Positions 1 to 6,085 of a stretch of 6,118 nucleotides of DNA are shown here, piece by piece (within the stretch, counting starts at the first letter, position 1; each line of letters begins with the position of its first letter). The DNA comes from Bacteroidota bacterium (GTDB lineage Bacteria > CLD3 > SB21). The translations under genes and the position numbers were made by a program. The stretch is taken from contig JAGQUY010000158.1 of the NCBI GenBank assembly GCA_020438245.1, forward strand, positions 1 to 6,118. The letters are read 5' to 3'. The notes under the pieces were generated by a model. That model worked only from the letters and a program-made list of their open reading frames with translations. It was not told where the DNA came from and made no database searches.

Positions 1-1
1 C

Positions 2-352
2 TCATTGAGCGCCTGCAGAGAACCTCTCATTATTTCTGAAGACGAGGAGAAACAGCAACTCTTGATGGGCAACTGGATTTTGTCAGACGCTGTCCCCCCC
101 ACGGCATCTACGATCTTTCTTTACTTCCGTGACGACTTGACAGTCGATATTGTTGTGCAGGCAGATACAACAAGCAGTTACACCTACTTTTTCCGCGTAG
201 AAGATGGCGATCTATTCTTCCGCCGCACTGATCCGGAAGGCCCCGCTGAGTTTATTTACAATATCGACTTTATTTCGCGTCAGACGCTCATCCTGTCATT
301 CAGCAACGGCGTCGGAGAATTGCTAGTCCAGACCTATAGTAAAAACGAATGA
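2..352 (+). CDS. Small lipoprotein, lipocalin-like, 5' end cut by window edge
   Basis: The frame is open to the left edge, so the N-terminus is missing. The first visible residues read S-L-S-A-C, which is a lipobox (L-S-A-C, Cys codon at 14-16). The TTG at 5 is therefore more likely Leu inside a signal peptide than a start codon. The mature protein would begin at that Cys, be lipid-anchored, and have about 112 residues. After a short acidic linker comes a G-N-W motif followed by alternating hydrophobic strands and ending in E-L-L-V-Q-T-Y. This pattern is typical of small lipocalin-like beta-barrel lipoproteins, but I recognise no specific family or ligand. Its stop overlaps the ruvC start in ATGA (349-352), which implies co-transcription and coupled translation. 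The lipoprotein call is fairly firm; the lipocalin-like fold is inference. Confidence 0.7.
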   Translation, partial: SLSACREPLIISEDEEKQQLLMGNWILSDAVPPTASTIFLYFRDDLTVDIVVQADTTSSYTYFFRVEDGDLFFRRTDPEGPAEFIYNIDFISRQTLILSFSNGVGELLVQTYSKNE

Positions 353-882
353 CGATCATCGGAATTGATCCCGGTACTCTGGTCACCGGATTTGGCGTGG
401 TACGATTTCACAAGAATAAACTGGAACGACTTGATAGCGGGGTCATTACTTTGAGGGAAACAACCACGCTCCCGGAAAAGCTGGAGCGACTTTATGATAA
501 CATCGTCGACATTATCCAGCTTCATAAACCGGATGAAATGGCTATTGAAGATATTTTTTTCAGCCGGAACGTAAAGTCTGCGCTGAAACTCGGACATGCA
601 CGTGGCGTGGTTATGCTTGGTGCACTTCACCGGGATATCAGGATCACTGAATATTCCGCCAAAGAGATGAAGATGGCAGTTGTCGGGAACGGCAATGCAG
701 ACAAGGAACAGGTTCGCTACATGGTGAAAAACCTTCTGGGGATCAATCAATCCATGGGATTGGACGAATCCGATGCACTGGGGTTGGCCATTTGCCACGC
801 ACATAGACTCAAATCTCCCCGACGTTCATCGTCCCGCTCGTGGGCAGCGTTTGTAAAACTCAATCCCGAACGCGTCAAGTAG
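349..882 (+). CDS. ruvC: Crossover junction endodeoxyribonuclease RuvC
   Basis: RuvC is the dimeric, metal-dependent nuclease that cuts Holliday junctions symmetrically after RuvAB branch migration in recombinational repair; it acts in the cytoplasm. The 177-residue protein is close to the usual length of about 170. The acidic catalytic set is complete: D7 in the opening IIGIDPGT motif, E67 in AIEDIFF, and D139 and D142 in LDESDALGLAICH. The GNGNADKEQV stretch (residues 113-122) is the conserved GxGxAxKxQV segment. The start is fixed by the canonical N-terminus and by the ATGA overlap with the upstream lipoprotein gene; no clear Shine-Dalgarno precedes it. The C-terminal tail (SWAAFVKLNPERVK) resembles tails I recall from Bacteroidetes/Chlorobi RuvC. 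No ruvA, ruvB or yebC is visible, but the upstream flank is only about 350 bases. Confidence 0.97.
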   Translation: MTIIGIDPGTLVTGFGVVRFHKNKLERLDSGVITLRETTTLPEKLERLYDNIVDIIQLHKPDEMAIEDIFFSRNVKSALKLGHARGVVMLGALHRDIRITEYSAKEMKMAVVGNGNADKEQVRYMVKNLLGINQSMGLDESDALGLAICHAHRLKSPRRSSSRSWAAFVKLNPERVK

Positions 883-890
883 CCGGCTAC
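879..890. repeat. Perfect 12-bp palindrome across the ruvC stop codon
   Basis: The sequence GTAGCCGGCTAC is identical to its reverse complement, and the ruvC TAG stop (880-882) lies inside it. As RNA it could form a 4-bp stem with a CCGG loop. It may form part of the termination region between the convergent genes, or may be chance; no T run directly follows it. Confidence 0.5.
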
Positions 891-892
891 AA

Positions 893-917
893 CAAGACCT
901 ACATTTTTTTGGTCTTG
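893..917. terminator. Hairpin between convergent ruvC and response regulator, possible terminator
   Basis: CAAGACC (893-899) pairs perfectly with GGTCTTG (911-917), giving a 7-bp stem around an 11-base loop that contains seven T on the + strand. It sits at the convergent junction and covers the last codons and stop of the response regulator. It lacks a strong U tract after the stem in either direction, so it is not a textbook intrinsic terminator. It could still help end transcription from one or both sides. Confidence 0.4.
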
Positions 918-1564
918 ACCAGGCCCTTTTCAATGGCCAGTCGCACCAACGCAGTGGCCGTGTGAACCCGCAACTTGTGCATGATATTGGCCCGGTGCGT
1001 ATCTACTGTTCTTGGACTCAGAAAAAGTTTTTTTGCAATATCCGGTGTACTCATCCCGTCCGCTATAAAGTTCAGGATCTCCAGTTCACGAGGTGTTAAA
1101 CTGCTGAGCGCTTCATCATCCACAGCTGGATTTTTCTTATTTTCGCTGAACCGCTTACCAATCAATTGGTACGCGCTGGAACTGAAATACCGCTCACCGC
1201 TCGCAACACGTCTAAGCGCCTTGACGATTTCTTCACCGCTGGAGTCCTTAAGAATATAGCCATGCGCGCCGGCTTCGATAAGCTTTCCAATATACGCTTC
1301 GTCTTCATGCATAGTCAGAATCAGAATTCGCGTCTGCGGAAATTTCTTCACCACAACACGCGTTGTTTCGGCGCCGTTCATCTTGGGCATCGAAATGTCG
1401 ATAATAGCGACCGCAGGGTTGAACTTTTGAATAGCCAGTAAAGCCTCTTCCCCGTCAGAAGCCTCTCCAACAACCTCGAAATCCGGTTCTCTGTCGAGAA
1501 TGTTCTTGAGTCCGGACCGGACCATCGGATGGTCATCCGCAATAACAACAGTAATCTTAGACAT
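899..1564 (-). CDS. NarL/LuxR-family response regulator
   Basis: This is a 221-residue two-component regulator: a phosphorylatable receiver domain (about residues 4-120), a linker, and a LuxR-type helix-turn-helix (about 155-217). Receiver residues are all present: acidic pair D10-D11, phosphoacceptor D56 in AIIDISMP, T84 in LILT, and K106 in GYILKD. The DNA-binding part has the typical LTPRELEIL, SxxDIAKKLFLSPRTVDTH and NIMHKL signatures. The start chosen is the ATG at 1564, giving MSKITVVIADDHP. A start at 1594 is also open but would add ten residues that do not belong to a receiver domain. The chosen ATG overlaps the histidine kinase 3' end by 8 bases and has an AGGTGG site 3 bases upstream. 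Phosphorylated by the adjacent kinase, it should bind DNA as a dimer; its targets are not visible. Confidence 0.95.
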   Translation of the reverse strand: MSKITVVIADDHPMVRSGLKNILDREPDFEVVGEASDGEEALLAIQKFNPAVAIIDISMPKMNGAETTRVVVKKFPQTRILILTMHEDEAYIGKLIEAGAHGYILKDSSGEEIVKALRRVASGERYFSSSAYQLIGKRFSENKKNPAVDDEALSSLTPRELEILNFIADGMSTPDIAKKLFLSPRTVDTHRANIMHKLRVHTATALVRLAIEKGLVKTKKM

Positions 1565-4259
1565 GTTCCACCTGTATCGATATGGGAATTTCAATTACCA
1601 AGGATGTACCCTGCCCTGGGGCACTGTTAATTTCGAGCTCTCCACCAAGAAATTCGACTCTTTCACGAAGACTTACAAGGCCCAATCCTCCTTTGCCGGA
1701 CCTTTTCTGACTGACCGCCGTTGCGTCAAAGCCGGCGCCATCATCCTCAATGGTCAAAATCCACTTGTCCGCATACCCGACAATTTGAAGAGTGACTTCC
1801 TTCGCGTTGGCATGCTTCAAAATATTATTGAATGCTTCCTGCACAATCCGGTACACATTGAGTTCGGAGCCTGCAGGTAACCGCTCGTCAAAATTGTAGG
1901 TCTGAAAGTGAATTTGAATATCCGTCTGATGAAAACACTGATAGCAAAGCCGGTCTAACGCCGCGAATAGACCCAAATCTTCCAGTGCACTGGGCATCAG
2001 ATTATGGGCAATGCGACGCGTCTCCCCGATGGCATTGTCCAACAGTTGTGCGCTCGAGTCATCTTCGGTTTGGGAATTGGTGTACCCGGTGTACTCCAAG
2101 CTTCTCTTAAGCGCCGCCAACATCTGTCCGAGCCCGTCATGCAGTTCTCTGGCAATTCTCCGACGCTCTTCTTCTTGGGTGTGCACAACGGTCGCCAGTC
2201 GTACTTTTTGGGTTCTTAGTTCAAGTTCAGCCAGTTCTGCTCGCTTTCGTTCGCTGAGTTCCTGGATCATGGCGATCCTGGTTTCCCGATTCTTGTACTC
2301 CAAAGCGTGATCAACCACTTCCACATCAATCAGGCTGCCATTTTTTCTCCGGTGTCGGGTCGTCTTGGACGTGGATTCGTCCGACTTTGAATCCTGGTGT
2401 GTCCCCAGACCCTCCCTGGAAATCAAGTCTCCCAATAAAAGCTTTTGAAATTCTTCCCTCGAATAACCGTATAAATTGCATGATGCCGGATTCACATCAA
2501 TAATTTCAAACGATTTGGCATCGTACATGATAATCGAGCTGGGATTGTTATCGAACAGCAATCTGTAGTGTTCTTCACTTTCTTCCAGAGCCTGCAGGGC
2601 CGCTTTTTGCGCTGTGATATCAATACCCACACCGATAATCAGATCCTCGGGCCCTTTCGTGTCATACCACTGTATCCAAACCTGGTTTCCATCTTTGCAT
2701 CGGATGATACGATCATAGGGGTCTTTATACGTTGGCCGCAGACCCTTCGAAGCGGCGCTGATGTAGTCCATTTCAGTATTTCTTGATTCTTCATCGTCAC
2801 GAGTCATGTTCCACCAGCCTTGCCCCAGAAGTTCAGCTCGCGTGTAGCCGGTCAATGTGGTGACGGCATGGTTTACATAGATAATTCGTCCACTGCCGTT
2901 TCCTACGATAATTAAATTGTTAACCTGACGAAGGATCGTTTGGGACAATCGTAACTCTTCATAGTATTTTCGATCCGTAATATCCCGCGCAATGCACATA
3001 ATGGCCGCCCTGCGCTGATAATCTACGGTCGTTGAACTGACTTCCAAGACCAGATCGCGCCCATCCGGTTTACGCAGGGCCGCCTCCCATCCTTGCACCG
3101 AACCCCGTGTAGTAGTTTGTTTAAGCAACTTTTCACGAAGGCTCTCGTCGGGCCACAATGTCGAAAACGGCTGTCCAGGCAGCGAATCCGGCGGGACCCC
3201 ATAAATTGTGTGTGCACCCGCATTCGCTGAGATGATAATTTGGTTGGCAGAATCAATAATCAGAATAGCGTCGTGAGCCCTTTCAAAAAGCTCGCGGTAG
3301 TCTTGCTCTGACTGTGTCAACGCCCTTTCGGTCTTTTGGTGCCATTCAAGTTCTTTCAAAAGGGCTGAACGCTGAACGAAAAATTTTGTCAGTCGTTTCG
3401 CAATTAGCCCAAACTCCGAGGTGTACTGTTGCAAGAAGTGCATATCGCCAACCACCTCCCTTGAAAGAGACTGGTTGATGATTCGGAGTGGCTGTGCAAC
3501 CCACCGAAAGACAAAAAAGCCAATTCCTACAAGGATGATTGCCGTGCCTGTGGCGGTAACCCACATGTAGTCGATATACGAGGTCAGAACTCGGTCCAGC
3601 TTACTTAGACCCGTAGCGATTTCCAAGAAGGCAACAATTTCACCACTAGGCGAAGCCAACGGCCGGCGAACGATAATCTTTGTCGGGACCGTCTGGACAA
3701 CTGGCATATATTCGTTGACGCTGATGACGGATATCTTGGCTTGTAAGGCGTTCGATATACGATTCAATACATCAACGTCCCAGACTTTCGCGACCACCGA
3801 ATAGGTTTCCGGTGAATCTGCATAGTCCATATTTCTCCGAACGGCTGCAATCTGTATCAGGGATTGTCCCGAAAGGATGAAGCCTCCTTGTGCTCCCGCC
3901 CGAATCGAAGCCATTCTGTTGCTTAATTGGGTCGCTAGTAAATCTGATCGGGAATACAAGCAACGAACTTCCAACCCACTGCTCCATTCTGCGACATAGT
4001 CTATATCCCGCATCCGGTTCAGCAGTTGAGAAACTCGTCCCGTTGTATCTGATGTTACGGATAATAGAACAGCCATTTCAAACAAAGTTTCCTGCTCACG
4101 ACTCAACGACTGGTCAACCATCGTTTCGATCTCGGTAACTGTTGTTGACCGAAGTTCGGAAGTGTATTTAAGGATCATTGCTCGACTGCCAAAAAAAATC
4201 GCGAAAATCAAAAGAAAGGCAGCCCCCAAAATAATGGAAAAACGGCGTTGGACTTGCAT
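1557..4259 (-). CDS. Membrane sensor histidine kinase with extracytoplasmic domain, HAMP-like region and three PAS domains
   Basis: This 900-residue kinase has a transmembrane helix at about 7-27 and an extracytoplasmic sensor domain of about 200 residues. That domain (GGFILSGQSL, then KVWDVDVLNRISNAL) resembles CHASE4-type domains, though I am not certain. A second helix lies at about 232-252, followed by a degenerate HAMP-like/coiled-coil region to about 315. Three PAS/PAC modules follow at about 317-433, 437-552 and 560-674. The catalytic core is HisKA_3: phosphoacceptor H707 in ARELHDGLGQ, N box around RIVQEAFNNILKHAN (804-818), D box IEDDGAGFD (837-845) and G box GKGGLGLVSLRERVE (855-869). 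All key ATPase motifs look intact. HisKA_3 kinases pair with NarL-type regulators, and one overlaps its 3' end by 8 bases. The ATG comes one base after the stop of the upstream exported-protein gene with no visible Shine-Dalgarno, so translation probably depends on re-initiation. The three PAS domains suggest extra cytoplasmic inputs; their ligands are unknown. Confidence 0.95.
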   Translation of the reverse strand: MQVQRRFSIILGAAFLLIFAIFFGSRAMILKYTSELRSTTVTEIETMVDQSLSREQETLFEMAVLLSVTSDTTGRVSQLLNRMRDIDYVAEWSSGLEVRCLYSRSDLLATQLSNRMASIRAGAQGGFILSGQSLIQIAAVRRNMDYADSPETYSVVAKVWDVDVLNRISNALQAKISVISVNEYMPVVQTVPTKIIVRRPLASPSGEIVAFLEIATGLSKLDRVLTSYIDYMWVTATGTAIILVGIGFFVFRWVAQPLRIINQSLSREVVGDMHFLQQYTSEFGLIAKRLTKFFVQRSALLKELEWHQKTERALTQSEQDYRELFERAHDAILIIDSANQIIISANAGAHTIYGVPPDSLPGQPFSTLWPDESLREKLLKQTTTRGSVQGWEAALRKPDGRDLVLEVSSTTVDYQRRAAIMCIARDITDRKYYEELRLSQTILRQVNNLIIVGNGSGRIIYVNHAVTTLTGYTRAELLGQGWWNMTRDDEESRNTEMDYISAASKGLRPTYKDPYDRIIRCKDGNQVWIQWYDTKGPEDLIIGVGIDITAQKAALQALEESEEHYRLLFDNNPSSIIMYDAKSFEIIDVNPASCNLYGYSREEFQKLLLGDLISREGLGTHQDSKSDESTSKTTRHRRKNGSLIDVEVVDHALEYKNRETRIAMIQELSERKRAELAELELRTQKVRLATVVHTQEEERRRIARELHDGLGQMLAALKRSLEYTGYTNSQTEDDSSAQLLDNAIGETRRIAHNLMPSALEDLGLFAALDRLCYQCFHQTDIQIHFQTYNFDERLPAGSELNVYRIVQEAFNNILKHANAKEVTLQIVGYADKWILTIEDDGAGFDATAVSQKRSGKGGLGLVSLRERVEFLGGELEINSAPGQGTSLVIEIPISIQVEHV
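1568..1573 (-). promoter_or_regulatory. Shine-Dalgarno of the response regulator, inside the kinase gene
   Basis: AGGTGG on the - strand lies 3 bases before the ATG at 1564, within the last codons of the histidine kinase. It supports 1564 rather than 1594 as the regulator start and indicates coupled translation of kinase and regulator. Confidence 0.6.
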
Positions 4260-4260
4260 A

Positions 4261-5514
4261 TCAGTGAATCAAAAGCATTTTTGAAGTTTTTACCGTGCGT
4301 TCGCCGCGAACAGTCAATATATAAACGCCGGACGAAACCGAGACCCCATTATCGTTTCGACCGTCCCAGTAGATTTTATGAATTCCATGTTCCAGCGCCC
4401 CTTCGTGCAAGACTCGTATTTTCTGGCCCAACACGTTGAAAATGGCTACGGCGAAACGCTGACGTTGCATGACCTGAAGACGAACCTGGGTTTCAGGGTT
4501 GAATGGGTTTGGATAATTAGGCAGGACAATAAAATCCAAGTCACTTTGTTTGTCTTGTTTTTCCTCCTGCGGCAGCAAAACCGTCTTCGGGAGTCCTGAA
4601 ATGTCTGCAAGGGAGACCCCGTTCACAAACGAGAGATCAAGAGTATCTCTCAGTGTGTCACGGACGACAACATCTCCAATATTCATGATAACAAACAGAC
4701 TAACGTCCGTATTTCCCAAATTTGGAGTGAAGGTCGGACTTGTCATGATGTTCAACGCCAGACTGTCGGCATCCCGGCCGGTCTTGCCATCCCCATTTAT
4801 CGTTTGATGCCACAATGATTTATTCGCAATAGCCAATGGAGATGACGCACGAAGAACACGGATTCCGGTAAACAATCTAAGGCTGTCATCGAACACATAT
4901 ACCAACGGGTTCGAGCTTGTGTCCAAAGCACCGCAACTGTCATCCGCAAAGCCACCGGTCGTGGATCCGATGTCGCCGTCATAGCCCATCATGAAGCGGA
5001 CATTTGAGAAAACGGAATCATTACCCTGACGGATCAACTCAATTACAAAACGAACCCCAACGGCATTCGTTCCATTTGGCAGCGCTTCAACCTGTTGGTG
5101 AATGAGCATGCGATTTTGTCGACCTTCCGACGAGTAGACTTGTGTTGATCGCGTCAATATATCGTCAGCGAAAAAATCCCGTGAAATTTGTTTCAAGTTG
5201 CTGGAATCGCCGGGATTCTTGCCATCCACCGTCCTCCCATACGGACTATGGATAACAAGAACGGAGTCGCCACCAAGGTGCAAAGCAATGAATCCCTGGT
5301 ACAGCATGTTTCCCTGTCTCAGACCTTCAAGCCTGTGTTCCAAAAACTCCCCGACTCTGGAATCGGATACCGACACCGATGACAGGCCGGTCGTAATCGT
5401 TTCGAGCGATGCAGTTTTGACCAAGGCAGATTTCTTGGACGCTTCGCGACTCACCGAAACGAAGCCGGAGGTAAGTGCCGACGCGATGAGAAGGCAGATA
5501 ACGAGGATTTTCAC
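4261..5514 (-). CDS. Secreted protein with type IX secretion (Por) C-terminal sorting domain
   Basis: This 417-residue protein starts with a signal peptide (MKILVICLLIASALTSGF) and ends in a type A T9SS sorting domain at about 327-417. That domain shows NYPNPFNPETQV, then AIFNVLGQKIRVL, YWDGRNDNG and SSGVYILTV. In known T9SS proteins this domain directs passage across the outer membrane and is then removed, leaving the cargo at the surface or released. The middle (about 50-310) is beta-rich and matches no enzyme I recognise. It carries a D-G-D-I-G segment (179-183), a later D-D pair (191-192) and VYVFDD (206-211), a pattern I associate with uncharacterised FCB surface proteins. The start is GTG: the signal peptide begins there, and an in-frame TAA lies only 9 bases upstream. 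No Shine-Dalgarno is visible. Its stop is one base from the kinase start, so it is the first gene of a three-gene unit with the two-component pair. Confidence 0.9.
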   Translation of the reverse strand: MKILVICLLIASALTSGFVSVSREASKKSALVKTASLETITTGLSSVSVSDSRVGEFLEHRLEGLRQGNMLYQGFIALHLGGDSVLVIHSPYGRTVDGKNPGDSSNLKQISRDFFADDILTRSTQVYSSEGRQNRMLIHQQVEALPNGTNAVGVRFVIELIRQGNDSVFSNVRFMMGYDGDIGSTTGGFADDSCGALDTSSNPLVYVFDDSLRLFTGIRVLRASSPLAIANKSLWHQTINGDGKTGRDADSLALNIMTSPTFTPNLGNTDVSLFVIMNIGDVVVRDTLRDTLDLSFVNGVSLADISGLPKTVLLPQEEKQDKQSDLDFIVLPNYPNPFNPETQVRLQVMQRQRFAVAIFNVLGQKIRVLHEGALEHGIHKIYWDGRNDNGVSVSSGVYILTVRGERTVKTSKMLLIH

Positions 5515-5527
5515 AACTTTTATTTAG

Positions 5528-5561
5528 AAAAAAAGGTTGGTCGAGTTTATCAACCAACCTT
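5528..5561 (-). terminator. Rho-independent terminator downstream of ccmE
   Basis: On the - strand, AAGGTTGGT (5561-5553) pairs perfectly with ACCAACCTT (5541-5533) around an 11-base loop, and a run of seven T ends at 5528. This is a standard intrinsic terminator 20 bases after the ccmE stop. It works in the - direction only, because no T run follows on the + strand. Its T run ends 13 bases before the GTG of the next gene on the same strand, so that gene needs its own promoter or read-through. Confidence 0.88.
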
Positions 5562-5581
5562 GAGATGTTCTAGCGAGGCTG

Positions 5582-5992
5582 TCAGGAGCCTTTGAGGTCC
5601 TTGTAGTCAACCTCGTATTTGGATGCACATTTTGCCTGGATCAAGGTTCCTTCAAAGGTGCCATTCTCGAGATAGCGACCGTCGATAACAGCTTCGCACT
5701 CATCCTTGAACGTATCCGGAACAGGGTCCTTGCCGACATAGTTGACTGGAATGGTTTCGCCATTTCGTGTCAGCAGAAACTCCAAACGCTCACCGCTTTT
5801 CTTGATACTTCCGCTGACGACATTGCCATGTACCTTGATGTTCTTCTTGTAGGCAGCCGGTCCCATAGCTTTTAATTCGTCAACAAATTTGTAATATGAC
5901 TTACCCTCGTTGAAACCGGAGACTGCCAGAAAGGTCAGAACACCCAAGACCACCACAACTCCAAACATTACTTTAACGTTCTTATTCTTCAT
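5582..5992 (-). CDS. ccmE: Cytochrome c maturation protein CcmE, Cys-type heme chaperone
   Basis: CcmE is a membrane-anchored periplasmic chaperone that binds heme covalently and hands it to the CcmF lyase for attachment to apocytochromes c (System I). The 136-residue protein has a short basic N-terminus, one transmembrane anchor at about 7-26, and then an OB-fold domain. Recognisable OB-fold elements are IKVHGNVVSGSI (52-63), IPVNYVGKDPVPDTFKD (81-97) and AVIDGRY (101-107). The heme-binding site is not the HxxxY of E. coli but CxxxY: C122-A-S-K-Y126. This variant is known from archaea and bacteria such as Desulfovibrio. A second cysteine, C99, sits in DECEAVIDGR. The ATG start is supported by AAAGGA five bases upstream. 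The gene seems to be a single transcription unit here, ended by a strong terminator; other ccm genes, if any, lie outside the window. Confidence 0.92.
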   Translation of the reverse strand: MKNKNVKVMFGVVVVLGVLTFLAVSGFNEGKSYYKFVDELKAMGPAAYKKNIKVHGNVVSGSIKKSGERLEFLLTRNGETIPVNYVGKDPVPDTFKDECEAVIDGRYLENGTFEGTLIQAKCASKYEVDYKDLKGS

Positions 5993-5997
5993 GGTTA

Positions 5998-6003
5998 TCC
6001 TTT
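5998..6003 (-). promoter_or_regulatory. Shine-Dalgarno of ccmE
   Basis: AAAGGA on the - strand lies five bases upstream of the ATG at 5992. It supports that start and contrasts with the exported-protein and kinase genes, where no such site is seen. Confidence 0.75.
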
Positions 6004-6017
6004 CGTATGCCCAATAA

Positions 6018-6033
6018 AGTAGTATAAACTACT
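6018..6033. repeat. Inverted repeat over the candidate ccmE -10 box
   Basis: AGTAGT (6018-6023) and ACTACT (6028-6033) form a perfect 6-bp inverted repeat with a 4-base spacer. It overlaps the proposed -10 box, so it could be a small operator. It may also be chance in an AT-rich stretch. Confidence 0.4.
6021..6026 (-). promoter_or_regulatory. Candidate -10 box for ccmE
   Basis: TATACT on the - strand matches the sigma-70 -10 consensus at five of six bases. It would start transcription near 6014, giving a leader of about 21 bases that includes the AAAGGA site. No good -35 is present at 17-base spacing (ACCAGT), nor a Bacteroidetes-type TAnnTTTG with its partner. The placement is plausible but unproven. 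Confidence 0.35.
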
Positions 6034-6067
6034 GAGAATGTCCACTGGTTCTGACAGAAATCAGTCC

Positions 6068-6085
6068 TTTTTTTTTTTTTTTTTT
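6068..6085. repeat. 18-base poly-T tract (poly-A on the - strand)
   Basis: This uninterrupted run of 18 T lies 76 bases upstream of the ccmE start. Relative to the candidate ccmE start site the A tract covers about -54 to -71, which could make it an UP-like or bent-DNA element. On the + strand it follows a weak stem (CTGA 6051-6054 with TCAG 6061-6064), so it could instead act as a terminator. Runs of this length are prone to slippage and sequencing error. Confidence 0.85.

Noticed and set aside
5..7. TTG as the start of the lipoprotein gene
   Set aside because: The frame is open to the window edge and the TTG is the Leu of the L-S-A-C lipobox, so the true start lies outside the window.
334..804. 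156-codon open frame on the - strand opposite ruvC
   Set aside because: It lies entirely antisense to a clear ruvC with intact catalytic motifs and its protein resembles no family; it is a shadow of ruvC codon use.
1565..1594. Upstream start at 1594 for the response regulator
   Set aside because: The extra ten residues do not fit a receiver domain, and the AGGTGG site supports the ATG at 1564.
1500..1880. 126-codon + strand open frame across the kinase/regulator junction
   Set aside because: It is antisense to conserved kinase ATPase and receiver motifs and has no recognisable domain.
5198..5527. 109-codon + strand open frame opposite the exported-protein N-terminus
   Set aside because: It is antisense to a convincing signal peptide and has no recognisable domain or ribosome binding site that I could support.
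5562..5640. TTGACT on the - strand in the ccmE 3' end as a -35 for the kinase operon
   Set aside because: The sequence at 17-base spacing is TCCTGA, which is not a -10 box.
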